Part shown: positions 46,967 to 60,200 of the stretch, piece by piece | Numbering within the stretch: the first letter of the stretch is position 1 | Layout of the letters: the number at the start of each line of letters is the position of its first letter | Source: Stratiolaelaps scimitus | Lineage: Eukaryota; Arthropoda; Arachnida; Mesostigmata; Laelapidae | Reading direction: 5' to 3' | Assembly: GCA_019614645.1 (NCBI GenBank) | Contig: JABWDB010000002.1 | Location: 17,025,501 to 17,089,500, forward strand | DNA: 64,000 bases | Made by a program: the position numbers and the translations under genes | The notes under the pieces: model-generated | Databases searched by the model: none | The model's input: the letters and a program-made list of their open reading frames with translations, nothing else | What the model was told of the DNA's origin: nothing

Positions 46967-48456
46967 ATATAGCACACACGTGGTGATCTTGGAGACCTGT
47001 AGGATTTAACAAGAGTGCCGCAAAAGACCTACAAGTCTAGCATTGGCTAAGTTGCTCAAGCAGTGAAGCGACTGCCCACTGGGTCTGTTCGTTCACTCCT
47101 CGTCCAAGCGCATCTCACGGCCGGACTCCACGATATCGAGTTCGTTCCTCGTTTATCTTTGACGGCGAAGTATAAAACGCGAAATTTATGACACCGTTTG
47201 TAGACTCGGAGTCGGTCAGGACTTCAAGCGCGGCATGGCTCGGCCCGTGTCGACCTCCACGTCGCCCAGCCCTGTTCAATAGACCCGCAGCGGTTCGGCC
47301 ACTCAACCGGACGCTCCGTACGGTTGCTGACATGTGGGTGTATAACTTACACTCAACAAGGCGACGTCCCGATGCCCTTGGCTACGAGTTGGCCGCAGTA
47401 GTTGAAGGTTAAGATGACGCCGCTCTTGACGTCGCCGCCACAGCCGGTGGGACATTTTCGACGATATTCCCCCTGTACTCGTTGGCGGTCCTGCTGGAGA
47501 CCAGCTGTTTGCGGGATCGCTGCAGCGATAAAAAAAAACAACGACTGCAGAAGCAGTCCCAACAGAAGCTGCAGAACCTTAAAGAAAGTGCTGTTCCTCT
47601 GCGGGAGAAAAAGAAAAACGCTTCGTATTATTTATTTATCGTTTACGTACCTCTCGATGCTGGCGGCGCCTTTGCCGTTTTGACCTTGAACTGAAATGGG
47701 CGCATGGCTACCATGTATTTATTATACAATGCTATAATATCGTATACACCTATGTCACCCGCCCGTCTTTGTGTGTCTCTCTGTCTCCCCCTCTCCATAT
47801 GGAATATTAGCCGAAGTCAACATCGGGCAAGGCCAACGCACATTGCTGATCTCCCGCTTCGAGTTGGCTGTTCGTCACGGACCCCTGTCACCCAGAAAGT
47901 CGCCATATGTCAACGACCCTCCCAAGGGGAGCTGGCAGCATCGGAATACGGCGCTCGAAACCGACTTGGAACGACTGGATATGCAATCTAGACGTCTGGC
48001 AGTCGCAGTAGACATTCGGCGGTCATCGCGCTCACGTCACTGCTGCCTCTATGTATAGCCGAAAGGCAAACGGAACATAGGTGTGGTGAAAAGCATTCAA
48101 TGGTAGATAGGGACTAATGAAGAATGAAATGAGATAAATTGTTTACCTTGTGTCCTTGACGTGCTCTGGGTGACGGCCTGGAACTGTTTATGAGCTGTCC
48201 ATTGGTGAGCATACGGCGAAGGTGCTGTTGACTGACAACACTGAAACGAGATGGCGTCCTTGATAGTACGTCACTGTGTGGGCGTCTATTGGATTCCTTC
48301 TGTTTGCTGCTGCTGCTGCTGTTGTTGTTGCATGCATTGCAGAGGGACATAGGTGGTCGATGGATGGCAATTGTGCAGAGGAGTTCGCTTTATCCTATTT
48401 CGCGATATACGTGTCTAGATGCATATACGCCCTTGTGTCGATATATACGTGTGCGC

Positions 48457-48477
48457 ATATATATATATATATATATA
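48457..48477. repeat. (TA)n microsatellite, 21 bp
   Basis: Pure alternating TA followed by an imperfect AAT stretch. Confidence 0.9.
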
Positions 48478-48480
48478 ATG

Positions 48481-50600
48481 ATAATAATATGTGTATTATA
48501 GATGTTATTTAGTGACACCGCATTTCACCTCAGTCTTGCCTTGTATATGTTGGTTATGGCTTAGATGTTTTATTTTCAAATTTCTCAACTGCACCACCAG
48601 CTCGGTGCGACGCTTTGCGAGCGCCTCTGCCGAAACGGGTTGGTACGCTTTGAGGATCAAAAGCCGTCGTCAATTTCCGTCAAGAAAATGTTCAGATAAA
48701 GGGCCTGGGGAGCTGGGCCACCTGAAGGGGATGGGAACAGGCAGAAAGCATAGAGCTGGCCGTAAGGCCATAAGAGCGAATGGCCTTCCAGGACCTTGCG
48801 ATGTTCTCCGTCACCGGTCCAGGCGACGCGACACTCATCGGCAGAAGCAGCAGTTGAGAGGAGAGAGAAGAGAGAGGTGCTGTCTGTCCGTAAGCAGGTT
48901 GGTGAGAAGGTGTTCGCACAGCGAACCAAGTCGACAGAGATGTAAGAAAGAAAATTTCATAGGCCCATAGGGCCAGGCCGAGGATCCTAGCCTAGAGCTC
49001 CCCATTGACGAGGACTTGGCCCCGCTCGTCTAGCAAAGCTGCTGCAGACGACCAGCTTCCTGAGATCACGCCCTCGTTTCCCGACCGGAGCCTAACATGC
49101 AGAAGCAGGGCTCCAGCATGTCCGACGGCCGAGGTCCACCGGGCTCGTTGGGTCGCTATCAAGAGACTGGGAGAAGGAACCTAGACCCCGGGGGTTGTGT
49201 CTGTGTACCCGCGGCGTGAGGGTGCAACTGAGTGTGCGTCGTCGAGCGCGGAAATTGCCAATAACGTATGAATAGGCGCAGCGAATCGCACCGACAGACC
49301 GACAACCGACCTAGATCGTTCACTGGGGCGCCCAAACCCAGATATCTGTGTTCAACGAACCCCTGCGACTCTGGACTTGCCCGTCCGTTCATCTGTTCAA
49401 TTTCGTGAGATGCAACGGCGCGTTGAAAGAAACTTGCGAATGATCAAAGGCTAAACAGAGTAGCCGCACATTCGATATACGCTCAGTACAGAGTGTTAGC
49501 GCGTTTTGTAACTAGCCACGTGGGTAATGCTCGAGCGGTTAGCTTGCAATAATATCATCACCAGGAATAAGAGGAATAACTACTGCGTGCCATAATCGTG
49601 TTTCGATAATGGGCATCGCCTCAGAACATTGTCGAATACATTATATGTCCAAATGAATGATGTCTAAAAAAACACCTATTGCGCTGCACGCATACGACGA
49701 AGAAGCCGTATCAAGCGGTCAGATTTTCTATTTTGATTGCGCTAGAAGTGTTCAGTTATTAAATACGCAGGTAGACAACCAACTGGCAAACAGCATGGTC
49801 TTTGTTTCCCTTGGAGAAGGCAATTTGAATTCGTAGTCAATTGCACTGTCAAATCAACCAGAGATACTGTGTGAACATCGCCCTGTTAGCTGTGCTGCGA
49901 AATGCGATCGGCTTCGTAGAAACTCTCCATCGCTCGTAGACTATTCGCGAATGGTGCCGACCATTGTTCGACCGTTGCGTGTCGACAGGTTGTTATATTA
50001 CACAGACAAATCTATTGTACATTCATTCTTCAGCATTGGCTGTGTTGACGAGAGACATTTGGAGGACTACGATTCGGCGAATTCGAGGTTGCTCTGATAA
50101 GGATAAAGTGCCTTTGTCTCTATCAAGCGGAGCGATTTATGACGATGGTCGTGGTGGTAATTATAATTAACACCATGTGGCACACGGACAAGTATTGCTT
50201 GCTTAAATAGAGGGATAATCAAACAAGGACAACATTGAATACTCATTACGAAGCTGATGTGCGGGTACAGAAGTGTGCGTTTTCTGGTGGGGTCCTCCCC
50301 ACAGCATCATGGCTCATAGGGTCAAAGCATTATGTACTGCAATGTCCTCGAGATATATCTCGTAGATATATTGAAAACTGGCACGCTTGCATCCGATATG
50401 CGGTCCATGTCTAGCCCACTACTCTCAATGCATTATCACGCCCGTGTATTGTTGATTTTCAATGTATTTCTGAGATATATCTCTTCACATCAGTATACAT
50501 TTGACCATAGCCATCACACCACGTATCTTATTGTATGTTGTAGCGCTGTTGGTTCTCAATGTTGGCGGGGCTTCGGCTGAGCGGTAGCAGTATTCTTCAA
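48481..50600. other. No gene recognised
   Basis: 48580-49400 is GC-richer, with overlapping frames (48491-48970 plus is 159 codons) and no domain. Two identical palindromes, GAGATATATCTC, lie at 50350-50361 and 50472-50483. Nothing else is supported. Confidence 0.45.
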
Positions 50601-52679
50601 AAGCGACGATCGTTATCCATCCATCATCGGCTCGATATCGCGGCAGAATGTCCACTCCGGTGCTGATATTGGTGTACGTACTTTGCCTGTCGAATTCTTG
50701 TCGACTATAACTCGCTGGTAGTTTTCCACAATCAACACCAGCCGTCTGACTTGGCGCCACCAGTCGGATCTGGCCGCTCCCGGCCGAGCGCTAACCGGTA
50801 GGTCATAGCGGCCGTTCGTTGTCATCGCGCAGTATAGGCACAAGAAGTACCAAAGTGCGCCGTAATGGCACACCTACATCGAACGACCGGTCGAGTTTCT
50901 CCGCCAATACCACGCGCCACGCGGCCTCGAGCCGCACTCGACCTTACGACTCGCGCGCAGTGCTCTCCTACTATCTGCAGCAGAGATCAGAGGCTCGGTG
51001 ATGATCCGAAGCGTGGCCGTCTCGTTCCTCCCCTAGGCCGATGGCGAAGTTTAATATGGTGCCAAGTCATCCGAAAAACTATCTTCATGGTCTTCCTGTA
51101 GCGTCGCCGCCGCCACCGCGACTCCTACCACGACGGCTAGCGGCATGACTGCCATTGGTTCTGCTCGGCTTCTGCTGCTGCTGTTTCAATCGCCTCACGA
51201 TAGCGGAGGCTTCGATCCCACGGCTCTTTTCCGAAGTGGCCTTACTGTTTGCTACTTGCATCTCACCCGTTTGGTCCTCCGCCCTCCTAACCGTAGTTCA
51301 CCATTCGTGGTGCGTAGCTATCCTCAATGTTCCCGGGGAACAAGGCAGCACGGAGAGAACAAAGAGGCGGACAAATCGAAGGAGAGAAACAAAACCAACG
51401 AAGACACAAACAAGGAAGTGGCTGAATCAATCGTTCCGATCGTAGCACACACTTTGGCCGAAAATACCAGACGCGGGAAGTCTATGGTGTGTTGTATCAC
51501 TCTTGAATGGAGGCATCGAAGGCAACGAATGATTGAAAGATCGACCTAGCAGACGTCCTTTACTGGAGTCGTATTCTCCAAATTGTATACACACAAGGGT
51601 AAGTGTTTACCATTTGTGATGATGTGACAACAATAACAATACAGTTGTATGAAAACCAAAATCATTCAGACGGTCTTGCTATGTTGGCTCCAGTAGGCGA
51701 AATGCGCGGCAGAAGATTGCACCTTGAAGCTGAAATGTTGATTTCAGTGGCAATTAGAGATGTGTCCTTCAGGCTAAGATTTAGGAGTTTTACGTCAGTC
51801 GATTAAAAATTGACTCCTGCTTGTTTACCGAGTAATTACCTAATTATCCCTTCCCAATTATTTCCCCGGTTGAAAATACACATTATCTAAGCGTTCTTCG
51901 ACACACAGACATGCTTAGGCATTTTATATCGCCGCAAGACGTTCGTCTCTGCCAGGCGCCCCATTTCAAAGCGGCATGGGAAGGGACAATGATGATGACG
52001 ACGACGACGCTGGTGCCGCCTAAGGGAAGGGGAACGATGCGAATTGCTTCCTCCATCTACTCCTCGCTATTGCGCTATCACGGACGACTGATAGCGACTG
52101 CAACTGCCCCAATACTATCATGACGACGACGATCTGGGATCACCAATAACAACAGGCAGACAATCGCCGATCTGGTATCCGATCCTCTGCAGCTCGAAGT
52201 TAAGCTGCGGAAAAATTAATGGTCCGTTTTGGTTTCTGGATATCTTGGCGGCCGGATGAACGCCACTCGGCTGTTCACTCTGGAAACATCCACTCTCATC
52301 TCGTCGAGGGATTTCATCCAAGTGACGGATCGTAGACCGCCTCTCCGGTCTCCATGAGTGGGCGGAGGGGGAGCAGAGCCTTTGCCGGGAGGCACGAGAC
52401 GGTGGCATGAGTACGCAAGCAGAGGTCTGGCCGGACCTGACGGCCCGTATGCTTCGCCATACTTGAATCGAGGAGGCAGAAGTAAGGCACAAAAACGAAC
52501 TCACCGGCGGGAGCTGTTTCGCTGCCAGACCAAACACGACTGCGTGACTGAGTGACAGACTGGGCGGGAACAAAGCGAACGAAGCAGCGTTTCGACGTTC
52601 CCTTCATGGTCAAGAAATCCGAGGGGGAGATGGGCCGGGGGAACAGCGTGGCGTAAATCTATTACACTACGGGCCTGAT
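50601..52679. other. No gene recognised; GC-rich patches
   Basis: Frames up to 151 codons on both strands (51145-51549 plus, 52118-52573 minus) without recognisable domains. ACG triplets near 51993-52008. A diverged piece of the 187-bp repeat lies at about 51480-51510. Confidence 0.4.
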
Positions 52680-54040
52680 ATGGATCCATTTTTCCTTCCG
52701 AGCGGATTTCGCCCACTCAAAGTTGTGGGGAATAAGCTCAATTCGTCTGATCGCCACTCGTTTACTGGTTGCGTTGGATACAACTCGGCTGATGTTGATG
52801 CCGCTGTTCGACAATGTGCCAGGCGCATTGCAGGATACAGCAACGAAATTGTACGCCAATTAGACAATTTATCGATAAAGAATTGTGTACTGTATATTAA
52901 TGTTTGGATAGCTTATCTTAGGTTGGTGCACGCGATTTCAGGCTTCGGTTGAGCCTAGGAATAACAAACACCCCAATCGGCCAACGTAAGGACGTGATCG
53001 GAACCGTGTATGCCGCAATGTGCCTTTTGTATTAAACGATTTAGCTGCGCCGCTCTGTTAAAACTAGCTATTTGCGTACTGTAACCATAAAATGATCCAT
53101 AGCCCCCTCGTAGGATAGAAACAGTTATTTCACTATGGAGAATTATTGCACGGTGTTGCATGAGTTCACATTACGCGTGAACAAGCCGAAGTTGCGAGTG
53201 GTGAGAGTGTCTGTCGTCACCGCTGAAATAAACGGTGCACTCTTTAAGGTCATTGATATTCGAACGTGTGAATTACTAATCGAACGAGGCTTACGTATAC
53301 CAATTGTTCACCTAGACCTACAACCTTTGCATTATAAATAGCAATTTTATCTACCAATTTCAATCTCAGCACAGCACTTGACTGCTCTCACTGTGACAAA
53401 ACAGCCCCGAGATGCGGATTCATAAAGGAAGATGCTCAAGCATAGCTATAGCCCAACAATACTAGCGCTCATCAGTGCCCATCTCTATTGTCGTTACCAT
53501 GGACGCTTGCTATGCGCGTTCGTTCACGACGTCCTCCAGTGGCTTGGCACATCTTGACAGTACATGTACGTATACTTTATAAGTATACAATGGCGTGCAT
53601 TAATCACCTTCACCTGCTCGTATGCGTTAATTAGCTGCATTTCGCCCCAAGCGACTTTTAAATTTCCCCTCCCTGGTCCGGCTAGACAGGCCAGCGCTGT
53701 TCAAGTTAGCCTTACTTGGCCTTGCACGTACTTTGTTCACGTCTGCTGTTAGCGGTGTGATGCCCTTCTCCAGCGACGTCCAAGCACATCTGTGCCCTGT
53801 TTTCCTGTCAACCAGCGCTGCTTACAACAACATACACAAACACGCACCGATCGCCGTCTGTGGTATTTCCCTACCTCCTACAGGCCCATTCGCATTCCGC
53901 TGTTTTATTGCGTTACCAAAGACATTACGAAAACAATCCTCGTACTCTCTCCACTCTGCTGCTGTCGTTCTTCGTCCTGCTGCTCTTTATGACAGTGATC
54001 ATCAGTGAGGATGCTGCGCCACGGCAGGGCAGCGACTCTA
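52680..54040. other. Open frames of unknown status
   Basis: A plus frame at 52680-52952 (90 codons) starting MDPFFLPSGFRPLKVVG contains a mixed hydrophilic segment (DVDAAVRQCARRIAGYSNEI) that looks more like protein than most frames here; another at 53135-53341 is similar in character. I recognise no family, the third positions are not biased, and splice sites are not clear, so I do not call either a gene. Confidence 0.25.
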
Positions 54041-54115
54041 TGAAGTACGCGCGCGCGGGCGGGTTGCGCACCCGCGAGGCGCGCGGGGTAGACAGTGGGG
54101 GGGGGGGCTCGACAG
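54041..54115. repeat. CpG-dense hairpin and 11-G run
   Basis: GCGGGT (54059-54064) pairs with ACCCGC (54070-54075) around a 5-base loop; CGCGCG blocks on both outer sides can extend the stem. A run of 11 G lies at 54097-54107. Confidence 0.8.
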
Positions 54116-56625
54116 TGACGAGGATGACACCTTCTTTTCGTTGGCTTTTACAAAGGCAATTAGTCAGTGACGTCAGTGGCTCGCCTTAATTTCGTAGGGC
54201 CTCTGCGCTGTCGAGCATACCTTTGAAGGCGTGTTGCTTCTCACCGTTAGTGCAGTTGTCACGCTAACGGTGAATGTGGACAGGGCCTCTGAAGCGGGTG
54301 TCTCGGTCGTCCGTCGCTCAAATGCTGTCTTGCTCGAAACTGCGTTGTTTTGTGAATTGCTCGGGGGCGAACACATGTCTCTGTTCACCGCTGTAAAATG
54401 CCGAGCTTGCAAAACACGATGAAGCTTGAGATGGCGCAGCCCTGATGACAAATGAGAACAATGACTATCTGTACCGTGTTAGCGACGAGTGTTTTCGCCA
54501 GTTTGTCTAATTACGTTAGTGGCAATGCAAGTTAATTGCACTAAGTCGAACGGTGCATGGGAAAGGCCATGTGGAAAGAACAGGTAGATGGCTGTCTGTC
54601 AGAACCCCTGTCCCCATCATGAGGCTGTTTTCATCTATGTACATATCTAGGCAGACAGGGGCCGGCCCTTGCTTCAACGAAATCAACCGTGGATCGTTAG
54701 CGACACACGAGCGCAGTGATGATATTTTATAGGTATTACTGTGTGGGCATGTTTTACTATTATATAATAACGCATCGCACAGTAGTATAATATTATGATG
54801 GCCAGAGACGCATGGCCCCTCCCGATTTCGTGCGAGGATATGGCCGCCATGATGATGCTACAGTGAGGGATGGGCCAACGCCCGAAGATACACCGAGGCG
54901 GTGCTCACGGACAAGCAAGAACTAGGGCGGCAGAGCGGAAGGAGTGGATGACGATCTCTAAGGGTGTCAGACAAAGGGGGCTGGGATAGGACTTTTCAGG
55001 GCCCAACGTGAGGGTGTGCCGGATTGCGGGGGTTTTCCAGGGGGCCCCCTCCCACTTGGGAGGCGCGGGAATAGTGGGGTAGCTATATCGTTTTCCCTCC
55101 TAATAACTAACGACCACCGTCATCATTTTCTGCATCTGCATCTCTCTTAAAAGCCTTTGCGGGAAGACCATTCATGCAGCAATCAAAGGGGAATTAAACA
55201 GAAAGATCCATTTTCTAGCGGCGATATATCTCCATACGTTTTTCTGTGTGCCCGCACAAGTTTTGTTCGGGGTCCCGCAAACCTTATACCTCGTACTGCC
55301 TAGACACTAGCAGAACATAGACTACTCATTAGTCTCATACGTTCACCTTCTCGCGACAAACGGAGTCTTCTTGATAATCAAATTTGGTCAGCGTCATCCT
55401 CTGTCTATCTGTTATGCCTAGTTCGGTCAATTCGATTCGATTCCATTTAGAGGGCGGATTTCTTCACGGCCCTCGCGAGTTCCGTCGGTTGATTGAGCTG
55501 CACTTCCTGACAAACATTCTCCACATCTCATCCGGTCCGGCTGGGCTTCCGCTGAGACGGCGTATTGTCCCGAAAGCAAACAAAGCAACTTTTCATTTAG
55601 TCAATCCTACCGCGATGCTTTGCCCCACCTCGCCCCTGATCCGAGACTAGAACAACCGGCACGGCATTTTATGTATGATGAAATCCTTCACTATCGAGTG
55701 GCAACGAAGACGCATCGATTTGAAACGGTAGCGAAGGGGGGGAGGTTGTCGAGAGATTCGTTTGCGTTTAATTAGTGGCGACGGTGGCACCGGTCGTAGC
55801 TAGTACCCGAACTACCGAGTCAACAAGGACTGAATCGAGACGGAGGGACATTCTCCGTTTGAATAGTTTTTGTTTGTTTGTTTGTTTGAAGCTACGGCGT
55901 ATTTAATAATGAAATGCAGAGGCACTCGAGAGAGATCCTCTCTGAGCGTCTTTGACTAAGTATCTTCGACTGAGACGTTAAAATCTGACCAGCGTTTCAA
56001 GGAGTAATCCTTGACCTTCGCGCTAAGCTTAACGGCGTCCTAAAGTCCCCAATACAGCGAGGAAGCTAATTCATCGCATGCTCTGCTGCTCCTTCTGGGC
56101 TTCTTTTGCTGTACGAACACCGTTTCTAGTCCCCTCGGGGACTACCTAGTTTCACGTTCTATCACGCTCAACATGTCTTATACAAGTGTAGCCAACCATA
56201 GAGCCAACTGGTTGTTCCCGAGACGGCTACTCGAAGAAACCAGTTACTGCCCGATATTTGAGCTAGCTTTGAATAGTGCAAATTTTATGCCCGAGCGAGC
56301 ATCCGAAATCGAACTTAAGCAGCGAAGGCCAAGCACAATTCGACGTGCATCATTCTGAACTTTTGGAGTTTCTCAGTCATGCTCTTATAAGTGCCACTTG
56401 AAACTGTACCACAGTAGCATCAAAAGAGGTTCACAATGGAAGCCCGATGAGTACGCAAACTGACAGAAAGATAAATACTGGCGTCCCGCTGAGGGGATAA
56501 ACATACAACTGCCACTCACCTTCGGTCGCAAACTGAGCCACCAACTTCGACCACTTCATATCTCGTCTGCGGTGGGAGTTGTTATAGAGGTGAGGTCCAA
56601 TGAAAGATCTAGAAAAAACACGTCA
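54116..56625. other. No gene recognised
   Basis: Mostly free of open frames, including about 900 bases (54480-55380) with none. A TTTG tetranucleotide run lies near 55867-55888. A plus frame at 55384-55650 is motif-free. Confidence 0.5.
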
Positions 56626-57206
56626 TCACCCTCTAGACCCGTTAAAAGTCAGCTGAAGAGCGGCAAATCTTCTCAAAATAACTTCAAGGCAATTATTGCT
56701 TCTGGCAACAGTTTCTGCTTTCGTGTCCTTCTTCACCTGAAATGGAAGTGATATATTATCTGCAAACGAGACGACTCTGGAGTGTGGGAAGTCACTCGTC
56801 ACCGGAAATAAAATAACGCTGACATATAGAATACAACGAAAAGTCCTAACACGGACCCGACAGAGTGAAGTCCGCATTCATGCTTGCAGGTGGTCTGCCA
56901 ACATCATTATGCTCTTAGAACGAAGGTTCTCGATTCGTACTTGCATAGATATGTTACTTACGATGTGCAACAACTGTTGTTCACTCCTCGATGCGAAAGA
57001 ATAGTTAACAGAGTATTATGTAGCTAAGTGTCAAAAGTCTTTAGCACGTCAAAGAAAATCCAGTGAGAGCGCCACCACCGAAGACGCCACGACGAACCCC
57101 AGTGAAGGGGACTAGCATAAGTAATATTTAAGACACTGAGAACAAGTTCCGTAGATCTATCTTGACATCCGTATTGAGTATCTGTCAAGGGGGCAGACTC
57201 CTCCAC
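56626..57206 (-). mobile_element. Decayed LINE, reverse transcriptase core
   Basis: Read on the minus strand. The first frame (57206-57024) starts ESAPLTDTQYGCQDRSTEL, the region before motif A in LINE reverse transcriptases (compare D-x-Q-x-G-F-x-x-x-R-S-T), and ends WIFFDVLKTFDT followed by a stop; FFDVLKTFDT matches motif A (F-x-D-F-x-K-A-F-D). The second frame (56877-56626), shifted by one, gives ILFPVTSDFPHSRVVSFADN, the end of motif B and motif C, with the catalytic FADD changed to FADN. It ends RRFAALQLTFNGS, where LINEs have the L-x-L-N-x-x-K block. The frameshift, stops and lost Asp show a dead copy. The order of motifs is complete from the fingers to the thumb, so the identification is firm; the clade is not determined. 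Confidence 0.65.
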
Positions 57207-60200
57207 GAGAGCCGAAACTTGATTCTAGACACACCGTTCGAACTTCGGCCGCCATCACACCTTCTTCCCAGTGGCTACTGAAGAACTGCACGAAATTAGT
57301 CCTTTGCGGCCCTACACTCAAATGCTGTCTACCTGCTCCCAGCAGATTAGAAGGGCGGTGATATGTATTGTCCATAAGGTAAAGTGTTAAGGTGAAGATG
57401 AATAGGTTAGCCATATGTGTCTCCCTCTTGAATTCACACACACACACACCATTTTTTTGACCCTGTCATTGGACACTGCTTCTCTTGGGGTCCGCTGATA
57501 GCGAAAGTTTTTGTCCGCCTTTGTTATCCCATTTGAAGGTCCGTCCTTAGCTAGCTTTGTTACTATGACATTCAAACCCGCGTGTCATTTACACAGCCAC
57601 CACAAACTTTCCCAGGTCAGCTGGCCTGACAGATGTTATATATTTTATAATAGCTAGCTACAATAGATGGGTCCGTCGTTTGCCAAGAGATTCTTCCAGC
57701 CTGGAGGAAAATGAGGACATGGGGGTGGTCACTTCCGTTGAATTCGAGACCGGGTGTGATCGTACACGAGTCGAACATGATGGGTCACTCGCCGTATGTC
57801 TCTCAAGATGAGTGGCGACTCACAGGACGACTACTTTAATTATGCAGCTCAAGATGAGACGCGAAACTCGCGACACGAAAAGAACCGCTGACATCGTCCC
57901 GCATTTGAACGCCATGCCGACCTACGAGTGACCCCAACATGGACATGATCATGTGTTCTTCCCGATTAGAGAGAACATAACAGAATATACTATACCTTTA
58001 TAGGCAAGCAACTGTAACCACAGCTGTGCTGTCAAATGATTTCTCCGCGCCACCCTATTTCACCAGTCACATTTACCAAGCGCCTACGCTAGCGAGCATC
58101 ACAGATAGTCGAGGGGTAATAATTGTTATTACGCACGCTCCATCTGCCATGCGCCGTTTGTGTCTGCATGCGTGCATGTACATACGAGCACGACATAATA
58201 GCAGTTCATATCGTACCGCTCAGCCATCATCTGCCTTCTTACATCGTATGCTCGTTCATCGTCAGTGCTTTTGGTCACACATCATGAATGGCGCGTGACT
58301 GATCATCGACCGGCGCATGCATTGGCGAGGAACAAATACTAAAACAAGGACGCATTGTACCCGGGGTCGGCATTTCGAGGTGGACCAGCGTCGTGCGTAA
58401 GTGATTATCTTGATGGAGCACTATTCCGAGTTCCGTTCGACTCCGTCATGGCGACTCCTGGGCCGATGCTTCATCAAGAGTGAGAGAGAGAGAGAGAGTC
58501 AGTCATGAAGATAGTGGGACCTCTGTTCCCCTGTTCGTGGTATAATACATGCGTACGTTCGTACGTTCTTGTACCTATCTACCTTGCTGTACCGCTGAAC
58601 GAAATAGAAGGTGAGAGCGAGACGTGAGCGAAAAGCGGGCAGGCACCTTGATGGATGCCAGGGCTACGTTTTGATTAAAAACGGAGCAGCTCCGTTCACT
58701 CGAACACGCGCATCGCTCCAAGAGCTTTTTTTTTTCTCAGGTTGTAAATTGACTTCTCATGTATTTTATCACCCTAGATCATCCCCATATCGTGACATCC
58801 TGAAAAGCGCCCCATATCCTGGCCAGCGATGGAGATGAATTGGCGATAGCGAATGAAATTGACTGTCACAACGACAGGGTGGAAGAAACAAATATTTCAC
58901 TGGATCCGGCTCGATTTCGTTTGCTGTGGAGCTGGCCTAAAGGAATCTCGGGAAAGTGGCCGTGTTGCTGAACCGTGCGGGGTACACTACGTACCGCTCA
59001 AACTAGCTTACGTCTAGTTTGATCGCATGTCGAAGTACATGCGATCTTATAGTAAAAATGAGAAAAATAGAGGCCGAGCATCATTCATTAGTAAATTCAG
59101 ATGTTACAGGGGCAAACCCTTGGGAATGTTAATTTTTACAAAACCAATAGGTTACCAAGAACGGCAAGGCATTAAGCTTTCATCGATACGTGACCCCTCA
59201 TACCTTAAGCACAACTTTCTGTTCAAAATTCAGGCTCTCTGCAAGCCCAGTGATCAATTAGCAGAGATCAAAAATATTATATATAGGAAAAAAATACCCT
59301 GCGGCACTCGGTTTCATGCGATCGCCACCGTGGTTTGGTGGTCACAGCAGTCATATGTGTGGAGGGTGCAGGAGCAGTAGTGACTGAGTAGTGTCAGTAG
59401 TGACTAAATCACTGTAGTACACGTGCCTATACAATGTATAGTAAGTGGTCGCTTCAGCTTAGCATCAGCAGACTTAGAACTAGCGGTGGTGATAGTGATG
59501 GTGTATGTCCACTTATCAATTTTAGTCCGATCTGGTGAAGACGGATCAGTAGTGACGGAAAGCGTGAAGGAAGACAGCAGCACAGTAGCCTGAATTCAGC
59601 ATTAATCTACAGCACGGGCTATCTACAGGAAGAACAGTTGTAATAACTAATCGTCACGGCACACTTGTACAAATACGAAATACTAAATACATTTGCTAGT
59701 CGCAGGGATATATAATGGAAACAAAGTAGTCCAGCCATCCGCACAGCACAGATTATCTGCGCGTTCTTACCTAGTCATTTTCTCCATTTTAGCTGCTACT
59801 CCTGCTGCTATTACCATCGTACAACTAAGCGTTAACGATCTCGATGTGCGCCGTCCCAGGTCGCGTCACTTAAGGACTCTTGCTCTGTCTCTCACACACT
59901 CTCCTTCTTTGGACCCATAGCAGTCCCAACCCGACACCCGTGCCGGGTTTGGACCGCTACAGTATCTCTACCCCCCACACCCTTCTTCCCACTATCTAAT
60001 GCAACTTATGCAGAAGCCGCGTAATATGCACTTAAGTCTCACGCGTGGGACAGAATCACAGTCAAGGAATTTTCAAGGAGTTGCGCACGGCCGGGGCTGC
60101 TGCTCGCGACCTCCTCCCGGCTTCATCCCACTGGAATTCCAGTGGCTCCTACAGATTACAACAGCAGGCACACTACGCGGTGGCGAGAGGGAACTCACGG

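Larger units (their letters stand above)
44031..48480. other. No gene recognised
   Basis: About 4.4 kb. It holds the multi-hairpin at 45565-45600 and long (TA)n runs at 46936-46962 and 48457-48477. Minus frames at 44143-44421 and 44387-44617 are Arg-rich and protein-like in parts but unrecognised. Other frames are motif-free. Confidence 0.45.

Noticed and set aside
50560..50665. A possible tRNA-like head (CTGAGCGGTAGC then GGCTCGATATC).
   Set aside because: Box B deviates from consensus, no stems pair, and no second copy was seen.
59027..59380. A 117-codon plus-strand frame with basic composition.
   Set aside because: No family recognised, AT-rich, no splice or promoter context; left as unassigned.
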